Program-made: the position numbers and the translations under genes | Origin: an uncultured Marinobacter sp. | GTDB taxonomy: Bacteria; Pseudomonadota; Gammaproteobacteria; Pseudomonadales; Oleiphilaceae | NCBI RefSeq assembly: GCF_947259545.1 | Contig: NZ_CAMYMK010000009.1 | Location: forward strand, 1-64,000 | Direction of reading: 5' to 3' | DNA length: 64,000 nucleotides | In this document: piece after piece, positions 7,357 through 17,504 of the stretch | Layout of the letters: each line of letters opens with the position of its first letter | How positions within the stretch are numbered: the stretch's first letter is position 1 | The notes under the pieces: generated by a model | The model's input: only the letters and a program-made list of their open reading frames with translations | Database searches by the model: none | Told to the model about the DNA's origin: nothing

Positions 7357-8208
7357 CTAGCGCAGAATCACCAGGGGCTTTCTCGCCGTTTTCAGCATAT
7401 TGGTCGTGGTGCTGCCCACCAGGAACTGGCGAATCCGGGAATGGCCATAAGCCCCCATCACCAACAGATCAACGTCGTGCTCTTCCTGGTAGGCATGCAG
7501 GGTTTTCTCCACATCGCCGGCACGAATGGCCAGGTGCACTTCGCAGCCCAGGTCCGCCAACATGCGCTCGGCCTTCTTCAGTTGTTCCCAGCGGTCGTTG
7601 GTGTCCGGACCGATCATCACCAGATGCAGGGGAAAACCCTTGAACACCGGGCTGTTGGCCAACAGCTCTACACCTTTGAAGGCGGTCTCGGAACCGTCGA
7701 ACGCCAGCATCGCACTGCGGGGCTCCGAGTAGTCATCCGGCACCAGCATGATCGGACGGTGCACACTGCGGATCACCGTTTCCAGCTGACTGCCAATGTG
7801 CACATCGCGCTCGGTGCTGGTTTCCCCGTGCAGGCCCATCACCAGCAGGCGGGTTTCGTTTTCAATGGCCAGCAGGGAGTCGGTCAGGTCACCGTGGCGC
7901 TGGCGCTTGATCACATCCTCAACACCGTGGGATTTCACCCGCTCCTCCGCGGCGTTAAGCATGTGGTGCCCCTGCTCCAGAGCCAGCTTACTGCGCTTCT
8001 GGTCCAGCTCCGCCAACTCCTCCATCAGGTGTTCCCGACTACCCAGGCCGATGTTGCCTGCAAGATCGGTTTCAGCCGGATACCGTTCCTGATCCAGAAC
8101 GTGGAACAGGGTCAGCGGAGCTCCCATACGCTGGCTGGCCCATGCCGCATAGTCACACACGGCCGATGCCGCTCTGGAACCATCGATACATCCTACGATC
8201 CGGGTCAT
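7357..8208 (-). CDS. Tandem universal stress protein (UspA family)
   Basis: 283 residues from MTRIVGCIDGS, a start preceded by GAGGTAACC; the ORF extends further only through a polar, Asn-rich stretch without a binding site. There are two UspA domains. The first carries GCIDGSRAA and a near-complete phosphate loop, GLHGETSTERDVHIGS; the second carries LAFDGSETAFK and a full G-2x-G-9x-G-S loop (GAYGHSRIRQFLVGS), so ATP binding is likely at least there. It lies 85 bases downstream of the SulP gene on the same strand, a pairing common in proteobacteria, suggesting stress-linked control of the transporter. Confidence 0.9.
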   Translation of the reverse strand: MTRIVGCIDGSRAASAVCDYAAWASQRMGAPLTLFHVLDQERYPAETDLAGNIGLGSREHLMEELAELDQKRSKLALEQGHHMLNAAEERVKSHGVEDVIKRQRHGDLTDSLLAIENETRLLVMGLHGETSTERDVHIGSQLETVIRSVHRPIMLVPDDYSEPRSAMLAFDGSETAFKGVELLANSPVFKGFPLHLVMIGPDTNDRWEQLKKAERMLADLGCEVHLAIRAGDVEKTLHAYQEEHDVDLLVMGAYGHSRIRQFLVGSTTTNMLKTARKPLVILR

Positions 8209-8293
8209 GGTTACCTCACTACCTTGGTTCGGGTTCTTGTTGTCATTATGCGGGTTTGTATCGGCACCGCCTTGAGAAAGATCAGTAGTCATA

Positions 8294-9781
8294 TCAGTGC
8301 CCCATCAGCTGGTCAACAGCATCCGGCTTGTCGTGTACGCCGAATCGGTCAACGATAGTGGCGCTGGCCTCATTGAGGCCGATGACCTCGACATCCGCGC
8401 CTTCACGCCGGAACTTGATCACCACCTTGTCGAGGGCGCCTACAGCGGTAATGTCCCAGAAGTGAGCGCGGCTGAGATCGATCACCACCCTGTCCACCGC
8501 TTCCTTGAAGTCGAACGAGGCGGTGAATTTCTCGGACGAGCTGAAGAAGACCTGACCCACCACACGATAGGTACGGGTTTCACTGGCTTCATCCAGATCG
8601 GAGCTGACAATCATGAAGTGGCCGATCTTGTTGGCAAAGAACAGCGCCGCCAGCAGTACGCCAGCGAGCACACCAAACGCCAGGTTATGGGTCGCAACCA
8701 CGACAATCACCGTCACCACCATCACGATGTTGGTGGACAGCGGATGTTCCTTCAGGTTGCGGATGGAATCCCAGGAGAAGGTACCGATGGACACCATGAT
8801 CATCACCGCCACCAGCGCCGCCATTGGAATCTGCACCAGCCAGGCATCCAGCACCAGTACCATTACCAGCAGGAAAACGCCGGCAGTCAGCGTGGACAAA
8901 CGGCCACGACCACCCGATTTGACGTTGATAATGGACTGACCAATCATCGCGCAGCCGGCCATGCCACCCAGCAGGCCGGAACCGATGTTGGCGATGCCCT
9001 GGCCCTTGCACTCGCGGTTGCGGTCGCTGGTGGTATCGGTGAGATCGTCCACGATGGTGGCGGTCATCATCGACTCCAGCAGGCCGACCACGGCCAGTGC
9101 CACGGAATACGGCAGGATAATCATCAGCGTTTCCAGATTCAGCGGCACATCGGGCCACAGGAAGATGGGCAGAGTATCCGGCAGCTCGCCCATATCCCCC
9201 ACCGTGCGGATGTCCAGGTTGAGGTACATTGCCACTGCGGTCAGGCCAACAATACAGATCAACGGAGACGGCAGGATTTTCCCCACCACCGGAACCAGCG
9301 GGAACAGGTAGATAATACCCAGACCGGCGGCGGTCATGGCATAGACATGCCAGGTGACGTTGGTCAGCTCCGGCAACTGAGCCATGAAGATCAGGATCGC
9401 AAGGGCGTTGACGAAGCCGGTCACCACCGAGCGGGAAACGAAGCGCATCAGCCCGCCCAGCTTCAGGTAGCCGGCGCCGATCTGCAATACGCCAGTCAGC
9501 AGGGTCGCGGCCAGCAGGTATTCCAGGCCGTGTTCTTTCACCAGGGTCACCATCAGCAATGCCATGGCGCCGGTAGCGGCGGAGATCATGCCCGGGCGGC
9601 CGCCCACAAACGCGATGATAACGGCAATACAGAAGGAAGCGTACAGACCAACCTTTGGGTCCACACCCGCAATGATGGAAAAGGCGATGGCCTCGGGAAT
9701 CAGCGCCAGCGCCACCACGATGCCTGCCAGCAGATCACCGCGCACGTTAGAGAGCCAATTGTCTTTCAACGATTTGATCAT
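8294..9781 (-). CDS. SulP-family anion transporter with STAS domain
   Basis: 495 residues. The N-terminal part has many membrane helices with the SulP signature near the start ([25 protein letters not shown]) and [18 protein letters not shown] cytoplasmic STAS domain occupies about residues 395-490 ([22 protein letters not shown]). The family moves sulfate, bicarbonate or dicarboxylates, often with Na+ or H+. The substrate cannot be fixed here; neighbouring nhaB (Na+/H+ antiport) would fit a Na+-coupled bicarbonate carrier, but that is inference. It is probably co-transcribed with the downstream Usp gene. Confidence 0.92.
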   Translation of the reverse strand: MIKSLKDNWLSNVRGDLLAGIVVALALIPEAIAFSIIAGVDPKVGLYASFCIAVIIAFVGGRPGMISAATGAMALLMVTLVKEHGLEYLLAATLLTGVLQIGAGYLKLGGLMRFVSRSVVTGFVNALAILIFMAQLPELTNVTWHVYAMTAAGLGIIYLFPLVPVVGKILPSPLICIVGLTAVAMYLNLDIRTVGDMGELPDTLPIFLWPDVPLNLETLMIILPYSVALAVVGLLESMMTATIVDDLTDTTSDRNRECKGQGIANIGSGLLGGMAGCAMIGQSIINVKSGGRGRLSTLTAGVFLLVMVLVLDAWLVQIPMAALVAVMIMVSIGTFSWDSIRNLKEHPLSTNIVMVVTVIVVVATHNLAFGVLAGVLLAALFFANKIGHFMIVSSDLDEASETRTYRVVGQVFFSSSEKFTASFDFKEAVDRVVIDLSRAHFWDITAVGALDKVVIKFRREGADVEVIGLNEASATIVDRFGVHDKPDAVDQLMGH

Positions 9782-9866
9782 AGAAGTATCCGGTTAATTC
9801 AAGACGATAAAACGACGGCATCCCCGCCCGGCCCAAAGCCCGGCGGGGAGTATAAAGCCGCAATGT

Positions 9867-11372
9867 TCAGATGTGGTTAATGACCATGAACAGGCCGACG
9901 GCGCCCATAACGATGGTGTACGGGAAAGCCATAATCACCATCCGGCCGTAGGAAAGCCGGACCAGGGGCGCGATGGCGGAAGTCAGCAGGAACAGGAACG
10001 CGGCCTGTCCGTTGGGGGTTGCCACACTCGGCAGGTTGGTGCCGGTGTTGATGGCAATAGCCAGGGTCTGGAAGTGATCGTAGCTGATGCTACCGGCATC
10101 CAGTGCCTGCTTGATCTCGCTGATATAGACGGTGGCAACGAAGACGTTGTCACTGATCATCGACAGCAGGCCGTTGGCGATAAAGAACATGCCCGGTTGC
10201 TGCTCCACCGGCAGTGACAGGACATACTCGATAATGGGTTTGAACAGGTGCTGTTCGTGGATCACCGCCACGATGGCGAAGAACACCACCAGCAACGAGG
10301 TGAACGGCAGGGATTCCTGGAACGCCTTGCCGATCTGGTGCTCATCGGTGATACCGGTGAACGAAGTAATCAGGATGATCACCAGCAGGCCGATCAGTCC
10401 GACTTCCGCGAGATGGAACGCCAGCCCCACCACCAGGATCAGCGCCGCCAGCGCCTGAATCCACAGGGCCGCCTGATCTGCCTTGGTGCGCTTGTTGCGC
10501 TCGTTATCGGCAAACTCTTCCAGCACGCGCCGTACCGGTTTCGGCAGGCGGCCGCCATAGCCAAACCAGCGCAGCTTCTCCAGCAGCCAGCAGGTGGTCA
10601 GGCCGGCAAACAGCACCGGAATACTCACCGGCGCCATGTGCAGGAAGAAGCTGGCAAAATCCCAGCCCACCACCTTGGCAATCAGCAGATTCTGGGGCTC
10701 ACCCACCATGGTGGCCACGCCCCCCAGGGCGGTCCCGATCGCCCCGTGCATCAACAGGCTGCGCAGGAAGGCGCGGAAGTTTTCCAGATCTTCCCTATGC
10801 AGTTCGATCACGTCGTCATCGCTGTTGGCGTTGTGATCCTTGTGCTGGTAGCCCTTACCGGATGCCACCTTGTGGTACACCGAGAAAAAGCCGACCGCCA
10901 CACTGATGATGACCGCCGTGACCGTCAGCGCATCCAGGAACGCCGACAGCAACGCAGCAGCACTGCAGAACAGCAGCGACAGCGCCGATTTGGACCGGAC
11001 CCCCACCAGAATCTGGGTGAAGGTCACCAGCAGCAGCTCCTTCATGAAGTAGATGCCGGCCACCATGAACATCAGCAACAGGATAACGGGAAAGTTAGTG
11101 AGTACTTCCATATACACTGCGTCGGGCGTGGTAAGGCCAATCAGCAGAGCTTCCACGGCCAGCAGGCCACCGGGCAACAGCGGATAGCACTTCAACGCCA
11201 TCGCCAGGGTAAAGATGAACTCACCGATCAACAGCCAGCCGGTGACACCGGGACCAAAGACATACAGCGAGATGGGGTTGATAGCCAGAAACAGCAGGAT
11301 GACCTGCTTGTACCAGACAGGAGCCTTGCCGAGAAAGTTGTGGGTAAAACCCGAGATGACCGAAGTAGGCAT
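9867..11372 (-). CDS. nhaB: Na+/H+ antiporter NhaB
   Basis: 501 residues from [22 protein letters not shown], which lines up with the usual NhaB start; the longer GTG-initiated ORF adds 29 polar residues not typical of the family. Many membrane helices are visible, with family-typical stretches such as [39 protein letters not shown], and [18 protein letters not shown] followed by [24 protein letters not shown]. It exports Na+ in exchange for H+, matching a marine lifestyle. A GC-rich inverted repeat (about 9819-9850) separates it from the downstream SulP gene. Confidence 0.94.
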   Translation of the reverse strand: MPTSVISGFTHNFLGKAPVWYKQVILLFLAINPISLYVFGPGVTGWLLIGEFIFTLAMALKCYPLLPGGLLAVEALLIGLTTPDAVYMEVLTNFPVILLLMFMVAGIYFMKELLLVTFTQILVGVRSKSALSLLFCSAAALLSAFLDALTVTAVIISVAVGFFSVYHKVASGKGYQHKDHNANSDDDVIELHREDLENFRAFLRSLLMHGAIGTALGGVATMVGEPQNLLIAKVVGWDFASFFLHMAPVSIPVLFAGLTTCWLLEKLRWFGYGGRLPKPVRRVLEEFADNERNKRTKADQAALWIQALAALILVVGLAFHLAEVGLIGLLVIILITSFTGITDEHQIGKAFQESLPFTSLLVVFFAIVAVIHEQHLFKPIIEYVLSLPVEQQPGMFFIANGLLSMISDNVFVATVYISEIKQALDAGSISYDHFQTLAIAINTGTNLPSVATPNGQAAFLFLLTSAIAPLVRLSYGRMVIMAFPYTIVMGAVGLFMVINHI

Positions 11373-11654
11373 TACAAAAATCTTCTGAGTGATCGGACGA
11401 TAGCCATAATGCGACAGGGAAGCCGCATCTTCCTTGATATTTGTGTACCGGTCAGTCACCCACTGGTGGTAAAAATCACCGCCATTGGTCGTAGTTAACC
11501 AGCACAGATCAGCCCAACGCTAGGGCGGAGTGATCATCAGAACGTTTTTTTCGGGGGCGGGCATGGAACAGGTTTCCGGGTGCGCGTGTTGTTTTGGGGC
11601 GCGAATAGTACCAGAAAACAGGTGAAAGAGTAAGCGACAAGAGAGCCCTGAGTG

Positions 11655-12896
11655 TCAGGGCCCGTTTGACGATGCCATCTCGACCGAATCCGCGAGCATC
11701 TCGGCGGTGATCGCCGACAGGGTCCAGCCCAGATGACCGTGACCGGTGTTGTAAAACACCGTAGGCAGGCGACCCGCCCCGACTCGCGGCATCATATTGG
11801 GCAGCATGGGCCGCAGCCCCGCCCACGGCACCACACGTCGGGTACAGACCCCCGGGAAACACTGCTCGACCCAGCGGGTAAGCGGCTTGATCCGGTCATC
11901 CCGGATATCGCGATTGTAGCCACTGAATTCCGCGGTACCCGCAACACGGAAGCGGCCATCACCGAGCCGGCTGGTAACGATTTTGGTGGCATCGTCCAGC
12001 AGGCTGACGGTGGGCGCTGATTTGCGGGAGTCCTCGTCATCGAGCTCAACGGTGATGGAGTAGCCTTTGACCGGATAGATGTTGACCCGGTCCCCCAGCT
12101 TCGCCGCCAATGCCCGGCTACCCACGCCGGCACAGATGACCACGCCATCAAACGTATCCCGGTTTTGCTGCTCCCCATCATCGGCGGTCACCCAGGCGTG
12201 GTTCTGGTCCGCGCTCAGTTCGGTGACCGTGTGTCCGTAGCAGGTCCTGACCCCAAGGCGCAGGATTGCCTCGGCCAGACCGTTGGTGAACTTGTGGATA
12301 TCGCCGGTGGAGTCGCTCTCGGTATAGAAACCGCCGTAATAGGTACCCGCCAGCGTGGGTTCAATCGCGCGCATTTCCTCCGGAGTCACCGCCCGGCGCT
12401 CCAGGCCACCGGCAGCCAGCAGTTTCGAGACGTTGGCAGCATGGTCGAAGCCCGCCTTGTCGCGATAGATGTGCAGAATGCCCTGTTTCTTCAGGTCGAA
12501 ATCGATGCCTTCTTCCTGAGCCCAATTAAACAGATGCTCACGAGCGGCTATCGCCAGACGGGCGGTTTCAGTGGTGTTCTTTTCGTACTGGGGAATCGCA
12601 GCGATGAACTCGGCAAACCAGCTCAGTTTGTGCCAGGAAGGCTTGGGATTGACCAGCAGCGGCGCATCGCGGCGGGACATCCACTTGATGCCCTTGATGA
12701 CCGTCTGCCAGTTATTCCAGACCTCCGCATTGGAGGCGGACAGCTGGCCCCCGTTGGCGAATGAGGTTTCCATCGCCGCGTAACGGTGCTTTTCGTATAC
12801 GGTCACATCCAGGCCGCGTTTGGCCAAGGTGTAAGCTGTGGTGATACCGGTGATACCACCACCAATAACTGCAATCTTCTTCATGGCACGCTTCAT
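11655..12896 (-). CDS. dadA: D-amino acid dehydrogenase (DadA-like, FAD)
   Basis: About 413 residues from the ATG preceded by GGAGAG. The N-terminal IAVIGGGITGITTAYTLAKRG is a Rossmann FAD site, followed by the DadA hallmark ETSFANGGQLSASNAEVWNNW. The C-terminal part has PWAGLRPMLPNMMPRVG and NTGHGHLGWTLS, the second half of the FAD site. Family members oxidise D-amino acids (or glycine in related ThiO enzymes) to keto acids and ammonia. The tandem glycine riboswitch in its leader suggests a role in glycine breakdown here, perhaps glycine oxidation to glyoxylate. The symbol is used in the broad sense. Confidence 0.88.
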   Translation of the reverse strand: MKRAMKKIAVIGGGITGITTAYTLAKRGLDVTVYEKHRYAAMETSFANGGQLSASNAEVWNNWQTVIKGIKWMSRRDAPLLVNPKPSWHKLSWFAEFIAAIPQYEKNTTETARLAIAAREHLFNWAQEEGIDFDLKKQGILHIYRDKAGFDHAANVSKLLAAGGLERRAVTPEEMRAIEPTLAGTYYGGFYTESDSTGDIHKFTNGLAEAILRLGVRTCYGHTVTELSADQNHAWVTADDGEQQNRDTFDGVVICAGVGSRALAAKLGDRVNIYPVKGYSITVELDDEDSRKSAPTVSLLDDATKIVTSRLGDGRFRVAGTAEFSGYNRDIRDDRIKPLTRWVEQCFPGVCTRRVVPWAGLRPMLPNMMPRVGAGRLPTVFYNTGHGHLGWTLSAITAEMLADSVEMASSNGP

Positions 12897-12964
12897 CACA
12901 CTCTCCAGGGCACTTTCCGGGACGCGTCCAGGGTTACCTTCCTACCCAGAGCGGTAGAAAGCAC

Positions 12965-13170
12965 CCCTTCCGTCACGGAACCTGAGAGATTCACGCACCG
13001 TTTCAGTGAAACCGGCGGTTTGCTCCTTCGGTGTGCCGACTGACGCAGTCGTCGACAGCTCTTCGGAAAGTCTTCATGTCAGCGGTCCTTTTGCCTGAGA
13101 GTTTCCGGGGCAGTTGCTCCTTCGGCGCTGATCACACGATTGTGCGACTCAGTCTCTCCCGCTGACACAT
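12965..13170 (-). ncRNA. Tandem glycine riboswitch before the dadA-like gene
   Basis: The minus strand shows two aptamers in a row. The first runs GCGGGAGAGACTG ... CGCCGAAGGAGCAA ... AAACTCTCAGGCAAAAGGACCGC. The second runs CGAAGAGCTGT ... CACCGAAGGAGCAAACC ... AATCTCTCAGGTTCCGTGACGGAAGG. These are the standard glycine aptamer cores. A small hairpin (CTACC...GGTAG, about 12941-12957) follows before the gene and could be part of the expression platform. Most known glycine switches activate their gene when glycine is high. The remaining bases to the lipoprotein gene hold nothing else recognised. Confidence 0.95.
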
Positions 13171-13279
13171 CTCTTCTGTCACTAAAAACAGACTGCCATA
13201 GAAAGTAGCAAATAACTCGGCATTACAACAACTTTACTGCCACATACAAGGCATGGGATCCTAATCCTGCGGGCCCTTT

Positions 13280-15445
13280 TCAGAAAACGCCCTCGTTTTG
13301 GCCCGCAACCAAATCAAGAACGCGGCCATCGCTCATTTTCAGGTTAGCCGGTCCATCAGACTCAATTGAGTACTCAACTGGCATGCCCGCAAGGCAAGCT
13401 GCATCCAGATCCAGTGTTGCACTGCCAACATTGGTGAGAGTCCCGTTGAGCACTGGTATCGCGGATACGGGCTGCTCCCCGGACTGATGACGGAAATTGC
13501 TGGCCCAGGGTGTCGGACTCTCGCCGACATCCGCTCCGGTTTCGAAGACCACCTCGGCATCCCCACACCCAAGCGAATGCAGATCAACCTGGGCTGGAAG
13601 TGCTTCCCGGGCCCGTAATTCGCTGATCCAGTAGGCGCGATCATGAACAATGTCCAGCTCTGGATAATCGAAACGGGGGTCGAACAGGTAAGAGACCCTG
13701 GAGGGATTGGATACCCTGACCCAGTCAGCGCTCAGTTCCGCCTCTTTGGCCCAGTCATCGAAGAAAAGAAAGGTCAGATGTTCCGCAACCGGATGCAAAT
13801 AGAATTCATAGTCAATGCCGGGTGTCGCTGCCAGGCGGCTGGCAATAGCCAGTGCCTGTTGGATCTGCACCAGCTCGTCCGCCCCCGCGTAGAGGTGAGC
13901 ACTCGGTACGTGCCGCAGATTGCCCAGGTAATCGATGACGTTTTCGGTACCGGTTTTTGGGTCGGCAATGCTGCCCAACAGTGACGAAATGACCGGGCGC
14001 AACAACGTATCGCCAGCGTCAGACAGTAGCTTATCAACAGTCGGTTCAGCACTCGGAAGGTTTAGCAAGTCACCGGTGTGTCCAACCCAATTCACCATCC
14101 CGGCAAACTTGTCCGGGTAATGGGTGGCCATGTGCAATGCTCCGAATCCGCCCATGGAGTATCCCGATGCAAAGACCCGTTCCTCATCAATGGTGTGAGC
14201 GGATGAAATGTCCGCCATGACATCCAGCACATCACGCTCGGAAGCTCCGGTATAAAATCCGTAGGGCCCCCGGCCAAGCGGAGCCACCATGATCCGGTTC
14301 AGATTATCGGCAAACTGACGCTGCATGTTCGATTGGTTGATCTGGCTGGCGTGATTCGCTTCACAGCCGTGCATCACGACCATCAGTCCGGGCGGCTGAT
14401 CTTCGCTCGTCACCTGTTCAGGGACATAAACACCATAGGGCTGATATTTACCCAGGTAATTAAAGGACTGGCCACAGAAGGTTCCACCACCATCCCGACC
14501 AGGCTCGCCGGGAATTGAAATGCCCTCGCCCAACGGGTAATGAGAGGTGTAGACGCGCTGATGAAACCCTGTCGCAGCTGGCTGCTCTCGGGTCGCTCCC
14601 CGCCTCAGGTCCATAACGTCCACCGTTTCAGAGAAGGGCGTAATATCCCCTGTGGCGAGCACCTGGGCCTGGTTGTCTTCCCAGAAATTACCGGACCCCG
14701 ACAGGAACTGATTGGGTCCACCGTCTGCCTTGGCCTGTTCCTGCCTTCCCCGATAAGCGACATTCATGACGGTACCGTCCGGCTGTGCAACAGCAGCCTG
14801 GATACGCCACTGCTCACCCGCGGGGAGATCGGCCTCAATCTCGATCAGATTGGTTTCAGGATCGCCATCATCACTGACGAAGAGGTGATCCCAGCCATCA
14901 CTGCGAATATCAAGGTCGCCCCAGTGACCTCCGCCACTGGTTGAATCACCGTCACTGTCGATGGCCACCCCAAGAATGGCATCATTAGGGTTGATCAGGG
15001 TATTCAGTTCCGCCTGGATAAGAAGACGGTTGCCATCAATCTCCAGCGTCAGGCGAACAAGGTCGGCGGTGTTCTCAAGCCCTTGCGGATACCGTTGATC
15101 CCCTGCCGTTGGCGACAATAGCCCGGGAGTATTGGCAACCGGTTGACCCGCACTGCCACCACGATTCAACACATTAAGCAGAGTGGGATCCAGCGAAATC
15201 AACCCGTTATCGGCGCCATAGTCGTCGTAGATATAGTCGTAATAGACGAGAGTGCCGTTGCAGAGCTCAGTTGTGCCCGCCACCCAACTGTTCTTGAAAC
15301 AATCGGGAGCCGACTTTTCGGCGATTTCTGACGCAACGTCGGATGGGCCAGTGTCGGGGGGATCTGATACATCGCTATTGCCTCCGCCACAAGCGGCAAG
15401 AGCAACGCTCAAAGCCATGATTAACGCATTCTTATTATTGTTCAT
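13280..15445 (-). CDS. Lipoprotein with esterase/PHB-depolymerase-like hydrolase domain
   Basis: 721 residues from MNNNKNALIM (AGGTG upstream). The lipobox LAAC within LSVALAACGGG gives a lipid-anchored Cys, then a Gly/Asp-rich linker. Residues about 60-280 look like a beta-rich domain with calcium-type DSDGD acidic loops. An alpha/beta-hydrolase domain starts near 340: MVVMHGCEANHAS (oxyanion region as in PHB depolymerases and feruloyl esterases) and the nucleophile elbow GYSMGGFG (Ser about 430), with a candidate His in HPVAEHLTF. A short C-terminal beta domain follows. It is probably an outer-membrane or surface esterase or depolymerase; the substrate is unknown. Confidence 0.78.
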   Translation of the reverse strand: MNNNKNALIMALSVALAACGGGNSDVSDPPDTGPSDVASEIAEKSAPDCFKNSWVAGTTELCNGTLVYYDYIYDDYGADNGLISLDPTLLNVLNRGGSAGQPVANTPGLLSPTAGDQRYPQGLENTADLVRLTLEIDGNRLLIQAELNTLINPNDAILGVAIDSDGDSTSGGGHWGDLDIRSDGWDHLFVSDDGDPETNLIEIEADLPAGEQWRIQAAVAQPDGTVMNVAYRGRQEQAKADGGPNQFLSGSGNFWEDNQAQVLATGDITPFSETVDVMDLRRGATREQPAATGFHQRVYTSHYPLGEGISIPGEPGRDGGGTFCGQSFNYLGKYQPYGVYVPEQVTSEDQPPGLMVVMHGCEANHASQINQSNMQRQFADNLNRIMVAPLGRGPYGFYTGASERDVLDVMADISSAHTIDEERVFASGYSMGGFGALHMATHYPDKFAGMVNWVGHTGDLLNLPSAEPTVDKLLSDAGDTLLRPVISSLLGSIADPKTGTENVIDYLGNLRHVPSAHLYAGADELVQIQQALAIASRLAATPGIDYEFYLHPVAEHLTFLFFDDWAKEAELSADWVRVSNPSRVSYLFDPRFDYPELDIVHDRAYWISELRAREALPAQVDLHSLGCGDAEVVFETGADVGESPTPWASNFRHQSGEQPVSAIPVLNGTLTNVGSATLDLDAACLAGMPVEYSIESDGPANLKMSDGRVLDLVAGQNEGVF

Positions 15446-15629
15446 CGAGCACACCTGTTTTTGTTAACTGCTGACGATTCACTGAGTGGAGACCGGAGCC
15501 CCAAACTAGAACTGTGATCAGGTTAACAAAAACGGGCGATACCAATGATTCAATGCGGGCCACAGATCAAAGGCTGCAACCCGCGCAGGTCGAAGTCGGT
15601 CAGCCGGAACCCAGGGAATCTGACCCCGT

Positions 15630-17462
15630 TTATTCCACCGTCACACTCTTCGCCAGGTTCCGTGGCTGATCCACGTCTGTGCCTTTCAGTACCGCCACAT
15701 GATAGGACAGCAGCTGAAGCGGAACGGTGTAGACGATCGGCGCGGTGATTGCGTGAACCGAAGGCAACTGCATCACGTGGATGCCATCCTGGGCCTTCAC
15801 ATCAGCCGCCTTGTCGGCAAACACGAACAGTTCGCCCCCTCGTGCGCGGACTTCTTCCAGGTTGGATTTCAGTTTTTCCACTAAGTCATTGTTGGGCGCA
15901 ACCGTGACCACCGGCATGTCGCTGTCGACCAGCGCCAGCGGTCCGTGCTTGAGCTCGCCCGCCGGATAGGCCTCGGCGTGGATATAGGAGATTTCCTTCA
16001 GCTTTAGCGCGCCTTCCAGGGCTACCGGGAACTGTGAGCCCCGCCCCAGGAACAGGCTGTGGTGCTTGTCCATGAACGCCCGGGACATTTCCTCAATTTC
16101 GGCATCCAGCGCCAGTATCTGGTCGACCTGACCTGGCAACAGGTGAATGGCTTCCACGATCTCTGCTTCGGCTTCAGCGGACAGTCCATTGTGGCGCGCC
16201 AATGCCAGCGTAAAGATCAGCAGGGCGGTCAATTGAGTGGTGAACGCCTTGGTGGAGGCAACACCGATCTCCGGGCCGGCCTGGGTCATGATCACCAGGT
16301 CAGATTCCCGTACCAGGGAGCTGCCCGGCACGTTACAGATCGCCAATGCTGCGCGGAACCCCGCCTTCTTGGCTTGTCTCAGAGCGGCCAGAGTATCGGC
16401 GGTTTCACCGGACTGGGAGATGCACAGGAACAGGGTGTCAGGCTGTATAACATGTTTGCGGTAACGGAACTCGGATGCCACCTCAACCGAACAGGGAACC
16501 CCGGCCAGTTCTTCGATCCAGTACCTCGCCACCATGCCTGCGTGGTAACTGGTGCCGCAGGCAATGATCTGAACGTGACGGACGTTCTCTAGCAGTTTTC
16601 CCGCAGAGGTGCCCAGCGCCTGTTCCAGCACCCTGGTGTCGGTCAGTCGACCTTCCATGGTGGCCTTGATCACCCGTGGCTGCTCATAGATTTCCTTGAG
16701 CATGAAGTGGCGGTATTCGCCCTTGTCGGCGGAGTCCGCACCGTGTTCGAAACGGGTAACCGGGCGCTCCACGATTCTGCCATCACGGTCATGGATCTCG
16801 ACACGATCACGACGGACATCGGCAATGTCGCCCTCTTCCAGGAACATGAATCGGTCGGTAACAGGCAACAGCGCCAACTGATCCGAAGCGATGAAATTCT
16901 CGCCAATACCTACGCCGATCACCAGCGGGCTGCCTTCACGGCAGACCACCAGATGGTCAGGCTCATCGGCATGGACCACCGCCAGGGCGTAGGCACCCCG
17001 AAGAAGGCCAATGGCGGATTTCACCGCATCGTACAGATTGCCCTGGTCACGGTAGTGCTTCTCAATCAGGTGGGCGACCACTTCGGTGTCGGTCTGGGAA
17101 GTAAACTCAAAGCCTTCGGCTTTCAGGCCTTCCCGCAGCTCCTGATAGTTCTCAATGATGCCGTTGTGGACGATGGCGAGGCGGTCACCGGACATGTGGG
17201 GGTGGGCATTCAGGCGGGACGGTTCGCCGTGGGTTGCCCAGCGGGTATGGGCAATACCCACCGTGCCATCCAGAGCGTTGGCACCAATGGCGTCTGCCAG
17301 TGCTGCGACCTTGCCCACTTCCCGGGCGCGTTGCACGGTATTGCCACCATCCATGACCGCCATACCGGCGGAATCGTATCCCCGGTATTCAAGCCGGCGC
17401 AGGCCTTCCAGAAGAATGCCCTGGACCTCACGTTCCGATACCGCACCTACAATGCCACACAT
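15630..17462 (-). CDS. glmS: Glucosamine-6-phosphate synthase
   Basis: 610 residues, full length. It makes glucosamine-6-phosphate from fructose-6-phosphate and glutamine, the entry to peptidoglycan and LPS precursors. Cys2 in MCGIVGAV is the glutaminase nucleophile, with RWATHGEPS and HNGIIENY in the N-terminal amidotransferase domain; two SIS sugar-isomerase domains follow ([39 protein letters not shown]-type motif) and the conserved C-terminus [15 protein letters not shown]. It lies 42 bases downstream of glmU, so the pair supplies UDP-GlcNAc from one transcript. Confidence 0.97.
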   Translation of the reverse strand: MCGIVGAVSEREVQGILLEGLRRLEYRGYDSAGMAVMDGGNTVQRAREVGKVAALADAIGANALDGTVGIAHTRWATHGEPSRLNAHPHMSGDRLAIVHNGIIENYQELREGLKAEGFEFTSQTDTEVVAHLIEKHYRDQGNLYDAVKSAIGLLRGAYALAVVHADEPDHLVVCREGSPLVIGVGIGENFIASDQLALLPVTDRFMFLEEGDIADVRRDRVEIHDRDGRIVERPVTRFEHGADSADKGEYRHFMLKEIYEQPRVIKATMEGRLTDTRVLEQALGTSAGKLLENVRHVQIIACGTSYHAGMVARYWIEELAGVPCSVEVASEFRYRKHVIQPDTLFLCISQSGETADTLAALRQAKKAGFRAALAICNVPGSSLVRESDLVIMTQAGPEIGVASTKAFTTQLTALLIFTLALARHNGLSAEAEAEIVEAIHLLPGQVDQILALDAEIEEMSRAFMDKHHSLFLGRGSQFPVALEGALKLKEISYIHAEAYPAGELKHGPLALVDSDMPVVTVAPNNDLVEKLKSNLEEVRARGGELFVFADKAADVKAQDGIHVMQLPSVHAITAPIVYTVPLQLLSYHVAVLKGTDVDQPRNLAKSVTVE

Positions 17463-17504
17463 GTTTTATTCACCTGTCAGATAGTTTTCTGTGTTTCGGG
17501 TCAA

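Noticed and set aside
8297-11498. Long plus-strand ORFs opposite the SulP and nhaB genes
   Set aside because: His- and Gln-rich translations are mirror images of membrane-helix codons; no homology pattern is visible.
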